Below are positions 28,479 to 38,011 of a stretch of DNA of 64,000 bases, piece after piece; position 1 is the stretch's first letter; each line of letters begins with the position of its first letter. A program made the translations under genes and the position numbers. Origin of the DNA: Synechococcus sp. A10-1-5-1 (GTDB lineage: Bacteria > Cyanobacteriota > Cyanobacteriia > PCC-6307 > Cyanobiaceae); assembly GCF_023115425.1 (NCBI RefSeq), contig NZ_CP096032.1, forward strand, positions 2,046,001 to 2,110,000. Direction: 5' to 3'. Under the pieces are notes generated by a model. It did not search any database. It was not told the DNA's origin and worked only from the letters and a program-made list of their open reading frames with translations.

Positions 28479-28778
28479 ATGGCTTCCTACAAGGTCACCC
28501 TCATCAGCGAGGCAGAGGGCCTCAACAAGACCATCGAGGTTCCTGACGATCAGTACATCCTCGACGCCGCTGAAGAGCAGGGCATCGATCTCCCCTACTC
28601 CTGCCGTGCTGGTGCTTGCAGCACCTGCGCCGGCAAGATCACCGCTGGCACCGTCGACCAGTCTGATCAGAGCTTCCTCGACGACGACCAGATCGAAGCT
28701 GGTTTCGTCCTGACCTGCGTGGCTTACCCCACCAGCGACTGCACCATCAAGACCCACGCCGAAGAAGAGCTGTACTGA
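28479..28778 (+). CDS. petF: [2Fe-2S] ferredoxin, plant type
   Basis: 99 residues. The cluster ligands are in '[12 protein letters not shown]' and the single downstream Cys in '[12 protein letters not shown]', the plant-type pattern C-x4-C-x2-C-xn-C. The C-terminus 'THAEEELY' is typical of photosynthetic ferredoxin. It accepts electrons from photosystem I and gives them to FNR, FTR, nitrite reductase and others. C-rich codon bias fits very high expression. It has its own leader and two hairpins downstream. Confidence 0.98.
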   Translation: MASYKVTLISEAEGLNKTIEVPDDQYILDAAEEQGIDLPYSCRAGACSTCAGKITAGTVDQSDQSFLDDDQIEAGFVLTCVAYPTSDCTIKTHAEEELY

Positions 28779-28786
28779 GCTCGACT

Positions 28787-28810
28787 CGGGGCGTGCCCGT
28801 TCACGCCCCG
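28787..28810 (+). terminator. First hairpin after petF
   Basis: CGGGGCGTG (28787-28795) and CACGCCCCG (28802-28810) with a 6-nt loop, followed by TCTCTTT. It lies 8 bp after the petF stop and is backed up by a second hairpin 17 bp on. Confidence 0.6.
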
Positions 28811-28827
28811 TCTCTTTGTGTTCTCAG

Positions 28828-28852
28828 AACCACCCTTCGGGGTGGTTTTTTT
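28828..28852 (+). terminator. Rho-independent terminator of petF
   Basis: AACCACCC - TTCG - GGGTGGTT followed by T5. The UUCG tetraloop makes it very stable. Confidence 0.93.
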
Positions 28853-28875
28853 GTCTTTAGTCCCTGCCTGCCGTT

Positions 28876-29274
28876 GTGACTGCCTCAGCCTCGGGTTCGA
28901 CCCCTCCTCAGGTGCAAGAGGTTTATGCGCCGGGCAGCGAGCACACCAGCCCTGGTGCGCAGTACAGCTTTCGGGTGATTGGCCCCTGCTGCCGTCTGTT
29001 TGATCGAGAAGAGCTGCCTTGGCCCTGTTGCCGGCTCTCCTGGCGCAGCAAGGAGCCCAGTTGGCGACGGGTGGGTAAGCGCTTCGTTCCTGACCTGGCG
29101 GCACGCCGTTGCCCTTCCTATGCGGTTGAACTGCTCCAGCCAGGCTCAAGACCCACCCAGACAGTTCTCACGCTCTTCTCCCAGCGCTTAAGTAGTCCCC
29201 TGCAGGAATGGTGGTACAGCAAGCAGCCGACCTCCTGTGATCCCAGCAACCTCACCCCGCCGGCAGTCTCCTGA
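28876..29274 (+). CDS. Hypothetical protein with paired cysteines
   Basis: 132 residues from GTG 28876. It has no signal or membrane segment. The middle reads 'FRVIGPCCRLFDREELPWPCCRLSW', two adjacent-Cys pairs 14 residues apart, and then a basic region. The frame is open and codon use is like its neighbours, but I recognise no family. It lies between the petF and psbV terminators and so seems to have its own transcript. Confidence 0.6.
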   Translation: MTASASGSTPPQVQEVYAPGSEHTSPGAQYSFRVIGPCCRLFDREELPWPCCRLSWRSKEPSWRRVGKRFVPDLAARRCPSYAVELLQPGSRPTQTVLTLFSQRLSSPLQEWWYSKQPTSCDPSNLTPPAVS

Positions 29275-29285
29275 GATCTGGCCAC

Positions 29286-29316
29286 AAAAAAGCCCCGCCG
29301 AAACCGGCGGGGCTTT
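29286..29316 (-). terminator. Rho-independent terminator of psbV
   Basis: Stem AAAGCCCCGCCG / CGGCGGGGCTTT with a short A-rich loop. On the minus strand it ends in a T-run (AAAAAA on the plus strand at 29286-29291). It may also serve the convergent plus-strand gene. Confidence 0.9.
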
Positions 29317-29340
29317 GCTGTCAGAGGGATGGAAGCGGGA

Positions 29341-29850
29341 TCAGAAGTAGATCTTGCCGCCGCCCCACTGGGGGCCCAGCACTTTGGGTGCCGTCAGGAT
29401 GAAACCGGCCATCAGGCGCAGGTCTTCATCGTTGAGATCGCGCATTTTCACGAAGACGTCGCTGCTGCGGATGCTGGGGTGCACGTCAGCAATGCTGTAT
29501 TCGCCGTCGTAGCTGGTGGGGTCCTTCATGAACTCCACCAGGGCATCAACGTTGTCCCGGGCCGGAGTGGCGTTGGCCAGGGTCTCGGGATCCAGGCCCA
29601 CGTTGTGGTTGGTCTTGGTGATGCCACCGGCGTGGCAGATGCCGCAGCTGTCGTTGAAGATCTTGCGACCCGCGTTGACTTCCTGCTCGCTGAAGCTCAC
29701 CGAGGTGCCAGCGGCATCAGCGGGAACGGTGAGCTGCTCAGCGGTCCACTGGGCGGCCTGGGCAGGGCCGGCAAGACCCACCAGCAGAGCTAGGGGCAGA
29801 AGCATCAGCCGGGCCAGAGACCGGAGAGCAGAAGAGAAAACAGAGGCCAT
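29341..29850 (-). CDS. psbV: Photosystem II cytochrome c-550
   Basis: 169 residues from the ATG at 29850; the upstream open frame is the promoter region. A signal peptide of about 34 residues ends 'GPAQAA', sending the protein to the thylakoid lumen. The heme site is CGICH, and the distal His is in 'ADVHPSIRSSD'. The C-terminus 'GGGKIYF' is the family ending. It is an extrinsic subunit that stabilises the Mn cluster of water oxidation. It has its own terminator and a 106-bp gap to rnz. Confidence 0.97.
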   Translation of the reverse strand: MASVFSSALRSLARLMLLPLALLVGLAGPAQAAQWTAEQLTVPADAAGTSVSFSEQEVNAGRKIFNDSCGICHAGGITKTNHNVGLDPETLANATPARDNVDALVEFMKDPTSYDGEYSIADVHPSIRSSDVFVKMRDLNDEDLRLMAGFILTAPKVLGPQWGGGKIYF

Positions 29851-29956
29851 CGAAAAAGCTGGCAACGTGGCGTATAGAACGCGCCTGAGCTCTTGTATCA
29901 CGGCCGGCGGACCCGCCGCTTGGCCGAGCCCAAGGCACTCACGAACTGTTGCAGGC

Positions 29957-30907
29957 CTAGGCCTCTTGGGGGGCGACCTCAAGGGTCAGAAAATCCTTCG
30001 CGAGGAGCGTGTTGGGGAAGATCGCCTGGGCTTCGGCCAAGAGGTCATCCGGGGTGACCGCGTTACCCGGCACATAGCGCGGGCTCAGATGGGTCAGGGC
30101 CAGCTGCTTGACGCCCGCGGCCAGGGCGGTTTGGGCCGCCATCGTGCTGGTGGAGTGCTGCTTGGCAAAGGCCATCTCGGCCTCGGCATGGGCGAAGGTG
30201 CTCTCGTGGATCAGCAGGTCAGCGCCGGCAGCCAGCTCCACCGCTGCCTCACTGAAGACCGTGTCGGTGCAGTAGACGACGCTGCAGCCGGGGCGGTCGG
30301 GGCCGCAAAGGGATTCCCCGTTGATGATCCGGCCGTCTTCCAGGGTGACGTTGCGCCCCGCCTTGAGCTCGGCGTAGATCGGCCCGGGTGGGATTCCTAG
30401 GGCTTTGGCTTGTTCCACATCGAAGCGTCCGGGCCGGGGCTTCTGGTCCACCCGGTAGGCAAAGGCCGGCACCCGGTGGATGAGCGCGGTGCAGCGCACG
30501 GTGATGTCGTCGTCATCCAGAAGCAGGGCACCGCTGCGGGCCGCGTCTTTCACCCGATGGCTGCGCAGGGGATAGCCAATGCGCATCGAGGAGGTCCGCA
30601 TCACCCCCTCGAGGTAGTCGCGCAAGGGATCCGGTCCGTAGAGGTCAATGCCGCTGCAGGTGCCGGCCAGCCCCAGGCTGGCCAGCAGGCCGGGCAGGCC
30701 AAAGGTGTGGTCACCGTGCATGTGGGTGATGAACACCCGGCGCAGCTGGCTGACCCGCAGCTCACTGCGCAGGAATTGGTGCTGGGTTCCCTCGCCGCAA
30801 TCAAAGAGCCAGAGCTCAGCCCGCTGCGGTAAGCGCAGGGCCACTGCCGACACATTGCGGGCTCGCGTTGGTACTCCCGAGCTGGTGCCGAGGAAGGTGA
30901 CCTGCAC
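29957..30907 (-). CDS. rnz: Ribonuclease Z (tRNA 3' endonuclease)
   Basis: 316 residues from GTG 30907 ([18 protein letters not shown], the usual start). The metallo-beta-lactamase motif '[16 protein letters not shown]' and the downstream His in 'LTHLSPRY' bind zinc. It cuts the 3' trailer of pre-tRNA. That suits this genome, where the tRNA-Val gene at 24278 lacks an encoded CCA. The longer frame to 31039 runs into the divergent SpoIID-like gene and is rejected. Confidence 0.95.
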   Translation of the reverse strand: MQVTFLGTSSGVPTRARNVSAVALRLPQRAELWLFDCGEGTQHQFLRSELRVSQLRRVFITHMHGDHTFGLPGLLASLGLAGTCSGIDLYGPDPLRDYLEGVMRTSSMRIGYPLRSHRVKDAARSGALLLDDDDITVRCTALIHRVPAFAYRVDQKPRPGRFDVEQAKALGIPPGPIYAELKAGRNVTLEDGRIINGESLCGPDRPGCSVVYCTDTVFSEAAVELAAGADLLIHESTFAHAEAEMAFAKQHSTSTMAAQTALAAGVKQLALTHLSPRYVPGNAVTPDDLLAEAQAIFPNTLLAKDFLTLEVAPQEA

Positions 30908-31010
30908 GGCCGGTGTTCTCCCCGGTCTCTCTGGGTTGATCGTGCCATGGCGGGGCTGGCACGGCCCGCCTGGGCTCGTCACAATGGCCTGCCCTTTCCC
31001 CTTGGGGTCG

Positions 31011-32315
31011 ATGCCGCATCGCGCCCATCCCCGAGTCATCGCCTTGGTGGCGGGGATCTGTGCTGCCGTAGCTGTGGCGCCCTTGCGGGCGGCTGAGCCC
31101 TGGTTGCGGGTGTTGGTGCTGGAGGCCCCCAGCTTGCGCGTGAGGGCGGCTGAGCCCTCGGGTGGACTACGGGTTCTTGATGGGCGTGGTCAGCAGTTGG
31201 GGCTGGAGCCACCAGGGGCCGAATTGCGCTTCGAGGCCCGGCGGCAAGACAAGGAGTTGTGGTTTGAGGCGGTGCCCCAGGCCCAGGGATCCAATCGCGA
31301 CCCAGGTCTGTGGCTGGGCCAGCGCCACTACCGCGGTCGTCTGCAGCTGCGGCGCCAGGGCCCGCAGCTGCAGGTGGTGAATCACGTCCCTGTGGAGACC
31401 TACCTCCCCAGCGTGGTTGGCAGCGAGATGCCAGCGAGTTGGCCGGTCGCGGCCCTGAAGGCCCAGGCGGTGGCAGCCCGCACCTATGCCCTGAAGGCCC
31501 GCAAGCCGGCCTCGGCCTTCGACCTCAAGGCGACCGTGGCCAGCCAGGTCTACAAAGGGGTTCAGGCGGAAACCGCCAGCACCTGGGGGGCGGTGAACCA
31601 AACCCGGGGGCTCGTCCTGACGTTCAACAACGCTCTGATTGATGCGGTCTTCCACAGCAGTAGTGGTGGTTCGACCGAGAGCAGCGGGGATCTCTGGATC
31701 CGCCAGATGCCTTATCTGGTCAGTGTCCCCGACTTTGACCAGGCCTCACCGGTGCATCAGTGGAGCAAAGCCCTCGATGGGCCGCTGCTGAAGCGGGCTT
31801 TCCCCGAGCTCGATCAGGTCCTGGCCATCGAGGTTCTCTCCACGACGCGCACCGGCCGGGTCAAGCAGGCTCGCGTGGTCGGCCGCGGCGGGCAGCTCCT
31901 GCTCAGCGGTGCCCAGCTCCGCAGTCGTCTGGGCCTGCGCAGTACCTGGGTCCGCTTTGAGTTGGCTCCTACGCGTCCATCCCGCGTTGAACCCTTGGGT
32001 TTGACAGCCAGCCATGCCCCCCTGGGCTGGCCTTCCCCGCCCCCGCCGTTACCGGCGTTCTCCTTGCCCCAGGCCCGCCCGCTCCCAGGGGCGGCCGTGC
32101 AACTGGTGGCCGTCGGCCGGGGCTATGGCCATGGCATCGGCATGAGCCAGTGGGGGGCAATGGCGATGGCCCAGCGGGGCGAGAGTTTTGACGCGATCCT
32201 TCGCCATTACTACCGAGGCGTTCAGCTCGAGTCCTATGGAGCCCTGGCGCGACGGGCCCGACCTCAGCCAGGCTCAAAGCCGGAGGCATGGCAGGCGATG
32301 GCCCCCCGTTTGTGA
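31011..32315 (+). CDS. SpoIID/LytB domain protein, exported
   Basis: 434 residues from the ATG at 31011 (ATG 30984 is in frame and possible). The N-terminus '[28 protein letters not shown]' is a signal peptide. The SpoIID core follows: '[39 protein letters not shown]', 'SSSGGSTES' and near the end '[22 protein letters not shown]'. In Bacillus the family cuts peptidoglycan glycan strands lacking stem peptides or stimulates amidase. Here it should act in the periplasm. nagB follows within 12 bp. Confidence 0.92.
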   Translation: MPHRAHPRVIALVAGICAAVAVAPLRAAEPWLRVLVLEAPSLRVRAAEPSGGLRVLDGRGQQLGLEPPGAELRFEARRQDKELWFEAVPQAQGSNRDPGLWLGQRHYRGRLQLRRQGPQLQVVNHVPVETYLPSVVGSEMPASWPVAALKAQAVAARTYALKARKPASAFDLKATVASQVYKGVQAETASTWGAVNQTRGLVLTFNNALIDAVFHSSSGGSTESSGDLWIRQMPYLVSVPDFDQASPVHQWSKALDGPLLKRAFPELDQVLAIEVLSTTRTGRVKQARVVGRGGQLLLSGAQLRSRLGLRSTWVRFELAPTRPSRVEPLGLTASHAPLGWPSPPPPLPAFSLPQARPLPGAAVQLVAVGRGYGHGIGMSQWGAMAMAQRGESFDAILRHYYRGVQLESYGALARRARPQPGSKPEAWQAMAPRL

Positions 32316-32326
32316 CCAGCCAGCTG

Positions 32327-33067
32327 ATGACCCTGACGCTGGTCGCCGATGCCGCCGCCGTGGCGGAGCTTGTGGCTGGCCGTCTGCTGGAGGCTCTGCG
32401 CTCCAGGGGCAACCTTGGCCTGGCCACCGGACGCACGATGCTGCCGGTCTATGGGGCCTTGGTGCGGCAGTTGCAGCAGCTGCCAGCCCAGGAGCGCCAA
32501 GCGCTGTTGGCCGGGTGGAGCAGCTTCAACCTGGATGAATATGTCGGTTTAGGGGCTGAGGATCCGCGTTCCTTTGCCGCCTTCATGGACGCCCAGCTGG
32601 GGGTCCCTCTTCAGCTTGCCCCCGGCGCCCTCCGGATCCCTGATGGCCGGGCGCCGGACCCCCAGTTGGAGGCGCTCCGCTACCGCCAGGCGCTCCAGCG
32701 GGCAGGGGGCATCGGCTTGCAACTGCTGGGCTTAGGGGGCAATGGCCATGTGGGATTCAATGAGCCCCCCTGCGGACCCGAGATGCCCTGCCGCGCTCTG
32801 GCCCTGAGCCCGGCGACCCGGGAGCAGAACGCCGGAGCCTTCGGGGGAGATCCGGCCTCCGTCCCGGATCAGGCGATCACCCTGGGGACCGCGGAGATCC
32901 TGGGGGCCCGCTCCCTGCTGCTGGTGGTCACAGGAGGCGCGAAGGCTGAGATCCTGCGGCGGACCCTGCAGGATCCGCCCTGCGATCAGGTCCCCGCCAG
33001 TTGGGTGCAGCGGCATCCCCAGTTGGAGGTCGTGGCTGACCCTGAGGCTGCTGCCGCCCTCAGCTGA
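32327..33067 (+). CDS. nagB: Glucosamine-6-phosphate deaminase family protein
   Basis: 246 residues from the ATG at 32327; a GTG at 32312 would overlap the previous stop. '[13 protein letters not shown]' is the phosphate loop, 'FNLDEYVGL' has the catalytic Asp, and '[14 protein letters not shown]' has the catalytic His and Glu, in the form seen in Gram-positive NagB. It should convert GlcN-6-P to Fru-6-P and ammonia. Next to a peptidoglycan-active SpoIID protein it may take part in amino-sugar recycling, but that link is inference. 6-Phosphogluconolactonase is a related but less likely reading. Confidence 0.87.
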   Translation: MTLTLVADAAAVAELVAGRLLEALRSRGNLGLATGRTMLPVYGALVRQLQQLPAQERQALLAGWSSFNLDEYVGLGAEDPRSFAAFMDAQLGVPLQLAPGALRIPDGRAPDPQLEALRYRQALQRAGGIGLQLLGLGGNGHVGFNEPPCGPEMPCRALALSPATREQNAGAFGGDPASVPDQAITLGTAEILGARSLLLVVTGGAKAEILRRTLQDPPCDQVPASWVQRHPQLEVVADPEAAAALS

Positions 33068-33821
33068 GGGCGGCCTCCATCAGGGCCTCGTCCGCCTCGA
33101 GGTTGGAGGTGACGCTCCGCACGTCGTCCAACTCTTCGAGGGCATCGAGCAGCTTGAGGCAGCTCGCGAGGGCTTCTGGATCCTCCAGGTGGCAAGGCGT
33201 CTGGGCCACCCATCGGTGCTCCCAGCTGGTCACGGGTAGTCCTGCGCTGCGGAGGCTGTCCTGGAGGGCCTCCAGCTGCTCGAACGGGCCGATGATTTCG
33301 GCCCCGTCGGCATCGATCTCGTAGCTGAGGACCTGGTCCTCGAGGCTGAGCAGGTGCTCGAGCAGGCTGTCTTCCTGCAGGTCGGCTTGGCTGAGGCGGA
33401 CGACGCTGCGGTGCTCGAAGAGGTAGCCAACGCAGCCGGTCTCCCCGAGGTTTCCGCCGTTTTTGTTGAAGGCCAGGCGAATCTCAGCGGCCGCCCGATT
33501 GCGGTTGTCGGTCAGGGATTCGATCAGGACGGCCACGCCCCCCGGCCCGTAGCCCTCGTAGCGAACCTCCTCAAATTGATCGGCACCGCTCCCCCCCTGG
33601 CCGGAGCCTTTGGCGATGGCGCGCTCAATGTTGGCGTTGGGCACCCGGGCTGCCTTGGCCTTTTCAATGGCGGTGCGCAGCTGGAAATTGCCGGCCGGGT
33701 CCGCTCCGGCGCGGGCCGCCACCATGATTTCCCGGCCCAGCCGGGTGAAGACTGCCCCGCGCTTGGCATCCACCACGGCCTTGGTGCGCTTGATTTGGGC
33801 CCATCGGCTGTGGCCGGCCAT
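33060..33821 (-). CDS. YebC/PmpR family protein
   Basis: 253 residues. '[32 protein letters not shown]' and '[26 protein letters not shown]' are the family's fixed motifs. YebC proteins were described as transcription regulators and more recently as factors that help ribosomes at proline stretches; which applies here is not known. Its 3' end overlaps the convergent nagB by 8 bp. It lies 18 bp after truB on the same strand. Confidence 0.95.
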   Translation of the reverse strand: MAGHSRWAQIKRTKAVVDAKRGAVFTRLGREIMVAARAGADPAGNFQLRTAIEKAKAARVPNANIERAIAKGSGQGGSGADQFEEVRYEGYGPGGVAVLIESLTDNRNRAAAEIRLAFNKNGGNLGETGCVGYLFEHRSVVRLSQADLQEDSLLEHLLSLEDQVLSYEIDADGAEIIGPFEQLEALQDSLRSAGLPVTSWEHRWVAQTPCHLEDPEALASCLKLLDALEELDDVRSVTSNLEADEALMEAALS

Positions 33822-33839
33822 GCGTGAGTTCGGAGTGAG

Positions 33840-34751
33840 CTAGCCCGCAGCGTCGAGCACGAGCTTGGGTTGCAGTTGTCCGGGGGAGGCGACCCGGGCC
33901 ATACCCGCCAGGTTGCCATCTGGATCCACCACCACGACGGGGCTCTCGAGCGCCCAGCCGGGGTCACAGGTCTGGAGCCGCCCGCAGCGCCAGCCCGCCA
34001 GCCCGTTGTCGTCCAGCTGGTGTTGGGGCAGATGGCCGAGCACCTCCAGCGGGCTGAGCAGCGCGGGTGGCTCCCCCTCTAGTTGCTCCAGGGTCACGCT
34101 TTGCTCCAGTCCAAATCCGAGGGCTCGGGTCCGCCGCAGTCGCGCCAGGCTGCCGCCACAGCCCAGGGCCTCCCCGAGGTCGCGGGCTAAGGAGCGGATG
34201 TAGGTGCCAGAGCTGCAGTGCACCTCCAGTTCAATCTGGGCCTGCTTTGGATCCCAACCCAACAGGTCCAAGCGGTGAATGATCACCGGTCGGGGGGGAA
34301 GATCGGGGCACTGGCCGGCGCGGGCCAGTTTGTAGGCCCGTTCTCCATTGACGTGGACCGCTGAGACCGCTGGAGGGCGCTGTTGGATGGCGCCGCGGAA
34401 CGGGCCTAGGGCGTGGTCAATGGCGTCGCGGCTGAGGCCTGGCACAGAACGCTCCTCCAGGACCTGACCCTCCAGGTCATCGCTGTCGGTTCTGACCCCC
34501 AGTTGGACGATTCCCCGATAGGTCTTGTCGCTCTCGAGGTAGGGAAGCAGCCGGGTGGCGGGGCCCAGGGCAATGGGCAGCACCCCTGTCACCGCCGGAT
34601 CCAGGGTTCCGCCATGGCCCACCCGTTTGAGCCCATAGGCCCGGCGGATTCGGGAGACACAGCTGTGGGAGCTCATCCCCGCCGGCTTGTCGAGTACGAG
34701 AAAGCCGCAGGTCAACGCTGGATTGAGGCGAGCACGTCGCAATGGTGCCAC
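33840..34751 (-). CDS. truB: tRNA pseudouridine-55 synthase
   Basis: About 303 residues from GTG 34751. 'GFLVLDKPAGMSSHSCVSRIRR' and 'GHGGTLDPAVTGVLPIALG' with the catalytic Asp are the TruB signature. It makes pseudouridine 55 in the tRNA T loop. The longer frame reaching 34868 would cover the start of the divergent transporter gene. With yebC it forms a two-gene unit, and it is divergent from the queuosine-precursor transporter by 25 bp. Confidence 0.94.
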   Translation of the reverse strand: MAPLRRARLNPALTCGFLVLDKPAGMSSHSCVSRIRRAYGLKRVGHGGTLDPAVTGVLPIALGPATRLLPYLESDKTYRGIVQLGVRTDSDDLEGQVLEERSVPGLSRDAIDHALGPFRGAIQQRPPAVSAVHVNGERAYKLARAGQCPDLPPRPVIIHRLDLLGWDPKQAQIELEVHCSSGTYIRSLARDLGEALGCGGSLARLRRTRALGFGLEQSVTLEQLEGEPPALLSPLEVLGHLPQHQLDDNGLAGWRCGRLQTCDPGWALESPVVVVDPDGNLAGMARVASPGQLQPKLVLDAAG

Positions 34752-34776
34752 CGTGTGGCGCAGCTGATGGCGCTCA

Positions 34777-35511
34777 ATGCCCGTGGACGAGGCTCTGCAA
34801 CAGCGCCGGGAGCTGGCCTTTCTGGTCTTGTCCGGTCTGTTCCTTGGAACGATGGGGATGTTGAACATCCTTGGTCTGACGCGCTTTCTTCAGCTCGGTC
34901 AGATTGGCTCGTGGCCCGTGGTGGTGGCGGTTGGAGCCCTCCCCTATCCGGTGACCTTTCTCTGCACCGACTTGATCAGTGAAATCTGGGGCGAGCAACG
35001 GGCCAATCAGTTGGTCTGGGTCGGGCTGCTTCTGAACGGTTGGATCGTCCTGGTGCTCTGGCTGGGCGGCGTATTGCCGGGCCTGCCGGGGGCGCCGGAT
35101 GACACGTTTTTTGCAGTGCAGGGGTTGGCCTTTGGCGCGGTCGGGGCCTCCATGGCGGCCTACATGGCGGCCCAGTTCACGGATGTGCGCCTGTTCCATT
35201 TCTGGAAACGCTTCACCGGCGGCCGGGCGCTCTGGTTGCGCAACAACGGCTCGACCTTGGTCAGCCAGCTGGTGGATACGACTGCGGTGGTGCTGATTAG
35301 CCACTACGCCGCCCATGTCCTGCCCGTGCGTTCCGACCTGCCGGTCGCTCCGCAGCTGGTGAGCTTCATTGCCAGCGGTTACCTGTTCAAGGCCTTGGCC
35401 GCTTTGATCGACACCCTGCCCTTCTATTGGCTGACGGCCTGGTTGCGCCGTTGGTTGATGGTCCCGGGGGCCGGGGCGGAGTTGGGCCCTGAGCAGCGAC
35501 CTCTACGGTGA
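34777..35511 (+). CDS. Queuosine precursor transporter family (DUF165/YhhQ)
   Basis: 244 residues with about six membrane helices. 'PYPVTFLCTDLISEIWGEQRANQLVWVGL' is the fixed motif of the vitamin uptake transporter (VUT)/YhhQ family, and 'LVSQLVDTTAVV' is the second. The E. coli member imports preQ0/preQ1 for tRNA queuosine synthesis. Being head-to-head with truB, another tRNA-modification gene, is suggestive but not proof. The methyltransferase gene follows by 6 bp. Confidence 0.9.
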   Translation: MPVDEALQQRRELAFLVLSGLFLGTMGMLNILGLTRFLQLGQIGSWPVVVAVGALPYPVTFLCTDLISEIWGEQRANQLVWVGLLLNGWIVLVLWLGGVLPGLPGAPDDTFFAVQGLAFGAVGASMAAYMAAQFTDVRLFHFWKRFTGGRALWLRNNGSTLVSQLVDTTAVVLISHYAAHVLPVRSDLPVAPQLVSFIASGYLFKALAALIDTLPFYWLTAWLRRWLMVPGAGAELGPEQRPLR

Positions 35512-35517
35512 TCAGCC

Positions 35518-36264
35518 ATGACCGTCACCGCCGCTCTCTCCCTCGATCATTTCCTCGCCGGAGGCTTTGATCTTCGCCAGCATCTGGCGGCCCATCTCTC
35601 GCTCTCGCCGGCTGAGCTTGAGCGGCAACTGCCCTTGGCCACCGAGGCCCTGGCGGCAGCGCATCCTGGGGCCTTTGATCCTGACCAGGCGGGGAGCTTC
35701 TACGAAAACGAGGTGGGCCATGCCCACCTGCTGGAACTCGCGGCTTGGCACCTCAGCAGTGCGGACTACATCGCGGACACCTTGCGTTTGCAGGCGATGT
35801 TTGCCAAGGGTCAGGTTCTCGATTTCGGCGGTGGGATTGGCACCCATGCCCTGGCGGCTGCGGCTCTCCCCGAGGTGGAGGCGGTCTGGTTCGTCGACCT
35901 CAATCCCGCCAATCGAGCCTTTGTCACGGACCGGGCTGAGCGCTTTGGCTTGGCGCACAAGCTGCGCTGTTTCCGGGACCTGGGGGATGCCGCCCTCCCG
36001 GCCCAGTTCGACACGGTGGTCTGCCTGGATGTGCTCGAGCACCTCAAGGATCCATCGGCGCAACTCGAGCAGTTCGCTCAGCGGATGGGCCCCGAGGCCA
36101 TTGCCCTACTCAATTGGTATTTCTTTCAGGGCTTCAACGGCGAGTACCCCTTCCACTTTGATGATCCGGCACTGGTGGAGCGGTTCTTCCGCACCCTGCA
36201 GGCCCGCTTCCTCGAGGTGTTTCACCCGTACTTGATCACCACCCGCGCCTACCGCTTGGCCTGA
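35518..36264 (+). CDS. Class I SAM-dependent methyltransferase
   Basis: 248 residues. After a ~90-residue helical N-terminal part comes a Rossmann methyltransferase domain: 'VLDFGGGIGTHALAAAAL' (SAM loop), 'VWFVDLNPAN' (acidic ribose contact), and 'FDTVVCLDVLEHLKDP' (motif IV-like). The substrate is not evident. It lies 6 bp after the transporter and is likely co-transcribed. Confidence 0.85.
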   Translation: MTVTAALSLDHFLAGGFDLRQHLAAHLSLSPAELERQLPLATEALAAAHPGAFDPDQAGSFYENEVGHAHLLELAAWHLSSADYIADTLRLQAMFAKGQVLDFGGGIGTHALAAAALPEVEAVWFVDLNPANRAFVTDRAERFGLAHKLRCFRDLGDAALPAQFDTVVCLDVLEHLKDPSAQLEQFAQRMGPEAIALLNWYFFQGFNGEYPFHFDDPALVERFFRTLQARFLEVFHPYLITTRAYRLA

Positions 36265-36275
36265 AGCCAGCCCAT

Positions 36276-36302
36276 AAAAAAGCCGGCACCAAGGTGCCGG
36301 CT
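36276..36302 (-). terminator. Rho-independent terminator of rplU-rpmA
   Basis: Perfect 10-bp stem AGCCGGCACC / GGTGCCGGCT with loop AA. On the minus strand it is followed by T6. It may also stop the convergent methyltransferase transcript. Confidence 0.9.
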
Positions 36303-36324
36303 CAGGAGCGCCTAGGAGTTGGCT

Positions 36325-36588
36325 TCAGCCGACGGCCACGTTGATGCGCTTGCGGGTGCGCAGGCCACGCTTGATGGTGTCGAAGCTGACCACGCCATCG
36401 ACGAGGGAGAAGAGGGTGTCATCAGCGCCGCGGCCGACATTGCTGCCGGGGAGGACGGAGGTGCCGCGCTGGCGAATGAGGATCGAACCGGCGCTGACGG
36501 ATTCACCGCCGTAGCGCTTGACGCCAAGACGCTTGGAGTTGGAGTCGCGGCCGTTACGGGTGGAGCCGGTGCCTTTCTTGTGGGCCAT
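36325..36588 (-). CDS. rpmA: 50S ribosomal protein L27
   Basis: 87 residues: '[29 protein letters not shown]' is the invariant start, without the N-terminal extension removed in Firmicutes. L27 reaches the peptidyl transferase centre. It lies 41 bp after rplU on the same strand. Confidence 0.99.
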   Translation of the reverse strand: MAHKKGTGSTRNGRDSNSKRLGVKRYGGESVSAGSILIRQRGTSVLPGSNVGRGADDTLFSLVDGVVSFDTIKRGLRTRKRINVAVG

Positions 36589-36629
36589 GGGGGAGGAAGC
36601 TCAGGGGTTCAGGAAAAGGGTCTGGAGGA

Positions 36630-36983
36630 TCAGGCCAGTGCTTTGCCGCCGACGCTGATGGACTTGACCATCACGCGGGTGAGCTCCTGACGGTGTCCGT
36701 TCTTACGGCGGGTCTTCTTCTTGGGGCGCATCTTGTAAACGATGATCTTCTGGCCGCGGCGGTGAGCCATCACCTGAAGCTCAACGGTGGCCCCTTTGAC
36801 GTAGGGCTGACCAACGCTGGCGGCCTTGCCGTCGTTGACGAGCAGCACGTTCTCAAGGGTGAGGGTGCTGTCGACCTCGGCGTGGATGCGGTTGAGGTCG
36901 TAGTAACGATTGGGCTGGACCCAGACCTGGGTGCCCGACGTTTCAACGATGGCGTAAGGGCCGGTTTGCGAATCAGTGCTCAT
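36630..36983 (-). CDS. rplU: 50S ribosomal protein L21
   Basis: 117 residues from the ATG at 36983. '[25 protein letters not shown]', '[43 protein letters not shown]' features are standard for bL21. The open frame to 37058 goes into the rplU-kaiA promoter region and is rejected. It is divergent from kaiA with 143 bp between starts. Confidence 0.98.
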   Translation of the reverse strand: MSTDSQTGPYAIVETSGTQVWVQPNRYYDLNRIHAEVDSTLTLENVLLVNDGKAASVGQPYVKGATVELQVMAHRRGQKIIVYKMRPKKKTRRKNGHRQELTRVMVKSISVGGKALA

Positions 36984-37126
36984 GACGAAAGGGGCGCGGT
37001 CAGGCTGGCGGAAGGACACCGCCAATTCGGCCTGCCACGGCAATCGGAAGACAAACAACGAGTTTCGCCGCTCGAGGCGACTCCCGTCAACACTGTGGTC
37101 ACGTGCGAGGGCTCTGACTACGGCCG

Positions 37127-37972
37127 ATGACTCAGCCGGCGCTCACCATTGCATCGCTGCTGTCGGACCCGCGGTTGGTCAAGGCCGCCACCACCTGGCT
37201 GAAGGGCGAGCGTTATCGACTGGAGGATCTGGGCTCCCTTTCTGACCCCATCGCCGAACTGATGCAGCGGCGGGATGCCTTTGATGTCGTGCTCTTGCAG
37301 CAGGGGGTCACGGCTCCGGATGCCCTCGAGGGCTTGCGGCAGCAAGGCGTACTGCTGCCGGCGGTCGTCGTGGGGGAGGTCAGCGGTCGCGTGGACTATC
37401 ACGAGGCGGAGGTGCATCTGCCCCAGGACCAGCTCGAGCAGATCGTCTACAGCCTGGATGCGGCGGTCTCGCGCTTCCTGCGCAAGGGGATGTCCGCTGG
37501 GCATGAGCCCGGTGGTGAGTCGGCCTCGACTCCATTGTCTTGGCGGCTTCCCAATCGCCTTCAGGGCCGATTGGGCTACTTAGGGGTCTTCTATAAGCGC
37601 GACCCGTCTCTCTTTTTACGCAATCTGCCCCAGGAGGACCACAGAGAGTTGCGCCAGTCGTTGCAGCGGGGCTATCGCGACGTCCTGATCAGTTACTTCA
37701 AGGACCCTGCGGCGGCCAACCAGGCGATTGAAAGCTTTGTCCACAGCGCCTTCTTTTGTGATCTGCCGGTCAACAGCGTTGTTGAAATCCATGTGGACCT
37801 GATGGAGTCCTTTTGGAAGCAGCTACGGCTGGAGGGCCATAAAAACGACTTTCTTCAGGATTACAGGCTTGCGCTCTTGGATGTCATGGCCCATTTGTGT
37901 GAGATGTACCGGCGTTCGATCCCTCCCGATATCCCGTTAGCAGAGCCGCCGCCTGATGAGGCTGTTGGTTAG
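37127..37972 (+). CDS. kaiA: Circadian clock protein KaiA
   Basis: 281 residues, full length (about 284 in PCC 7942). The N-terminal ~130 residues form the pseudo-receiver domain ('[16 protein letters not shown]...VVVGEV'). The C-terminal helical domain '[11 protein letters not shown]'-type region ('[22 protein letters not shown]') through '[38 protein letters not shown]' dimerises and binds the KaiC C-terminal peptide. KaiA stimulates KaiC autophosphorylation. Its presence separates this genome from Prochlorococcus, which has lost kaiA from this site. Confidence 0.98.
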   Translation: MTQPALTIASLLSDPRLVKAATTWLKGERYRLEDLGSLSDPIAELMQRRDAFDVVLLQQGVTAPDALEGLRQQGVLLPAVVVGEVSGRVDYHEAEVHLPQDQLEQIVYSLDAAVSRFLRKGMSAGHEPGGESASTPLSWRLPNRLQGRLGYLGVFYKRDPSLFLRNLPQEDHRELRQSLQRGYRDVLISYFKDPAAANQAIESFVHSAFFCDLPVNSVVEIHVDLMESFWKQLRLEGHKNDFLQDYRLALLDVMAHLCEMYRRSIPPDIPLAEPPPDEAVG

Positions 37973-37996
37973 TTCTTTCCCCATTCCATTTGACCT

Positions 37997-38007
37997 GAGG
38001 AGGTGAT
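37997..38007 (+). promoter_or_regulatory. Near-perfect Shine-Dalgarno of kaiB
   Basis: GAGGAGGTGAT matches the complement of the 16S rRNA 3' end (CACCUCCUUU region) over at least 10 bases, with GGAGG ending 8 bp before the ATG. It fixes the kaiB start at 38012. kaiA and kaiC have no comparable site. Confidence 0.9.
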
Positions 38008-38011
38008 TTCA

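Noticed and set aside
32327-33067. 6-phosphogluconolactonase (pgl)
   Set aside because: FNLDEYVGL and [10 protein letters not shown] fit the deaminase (NagB) pattern better than the lactonase pattern.
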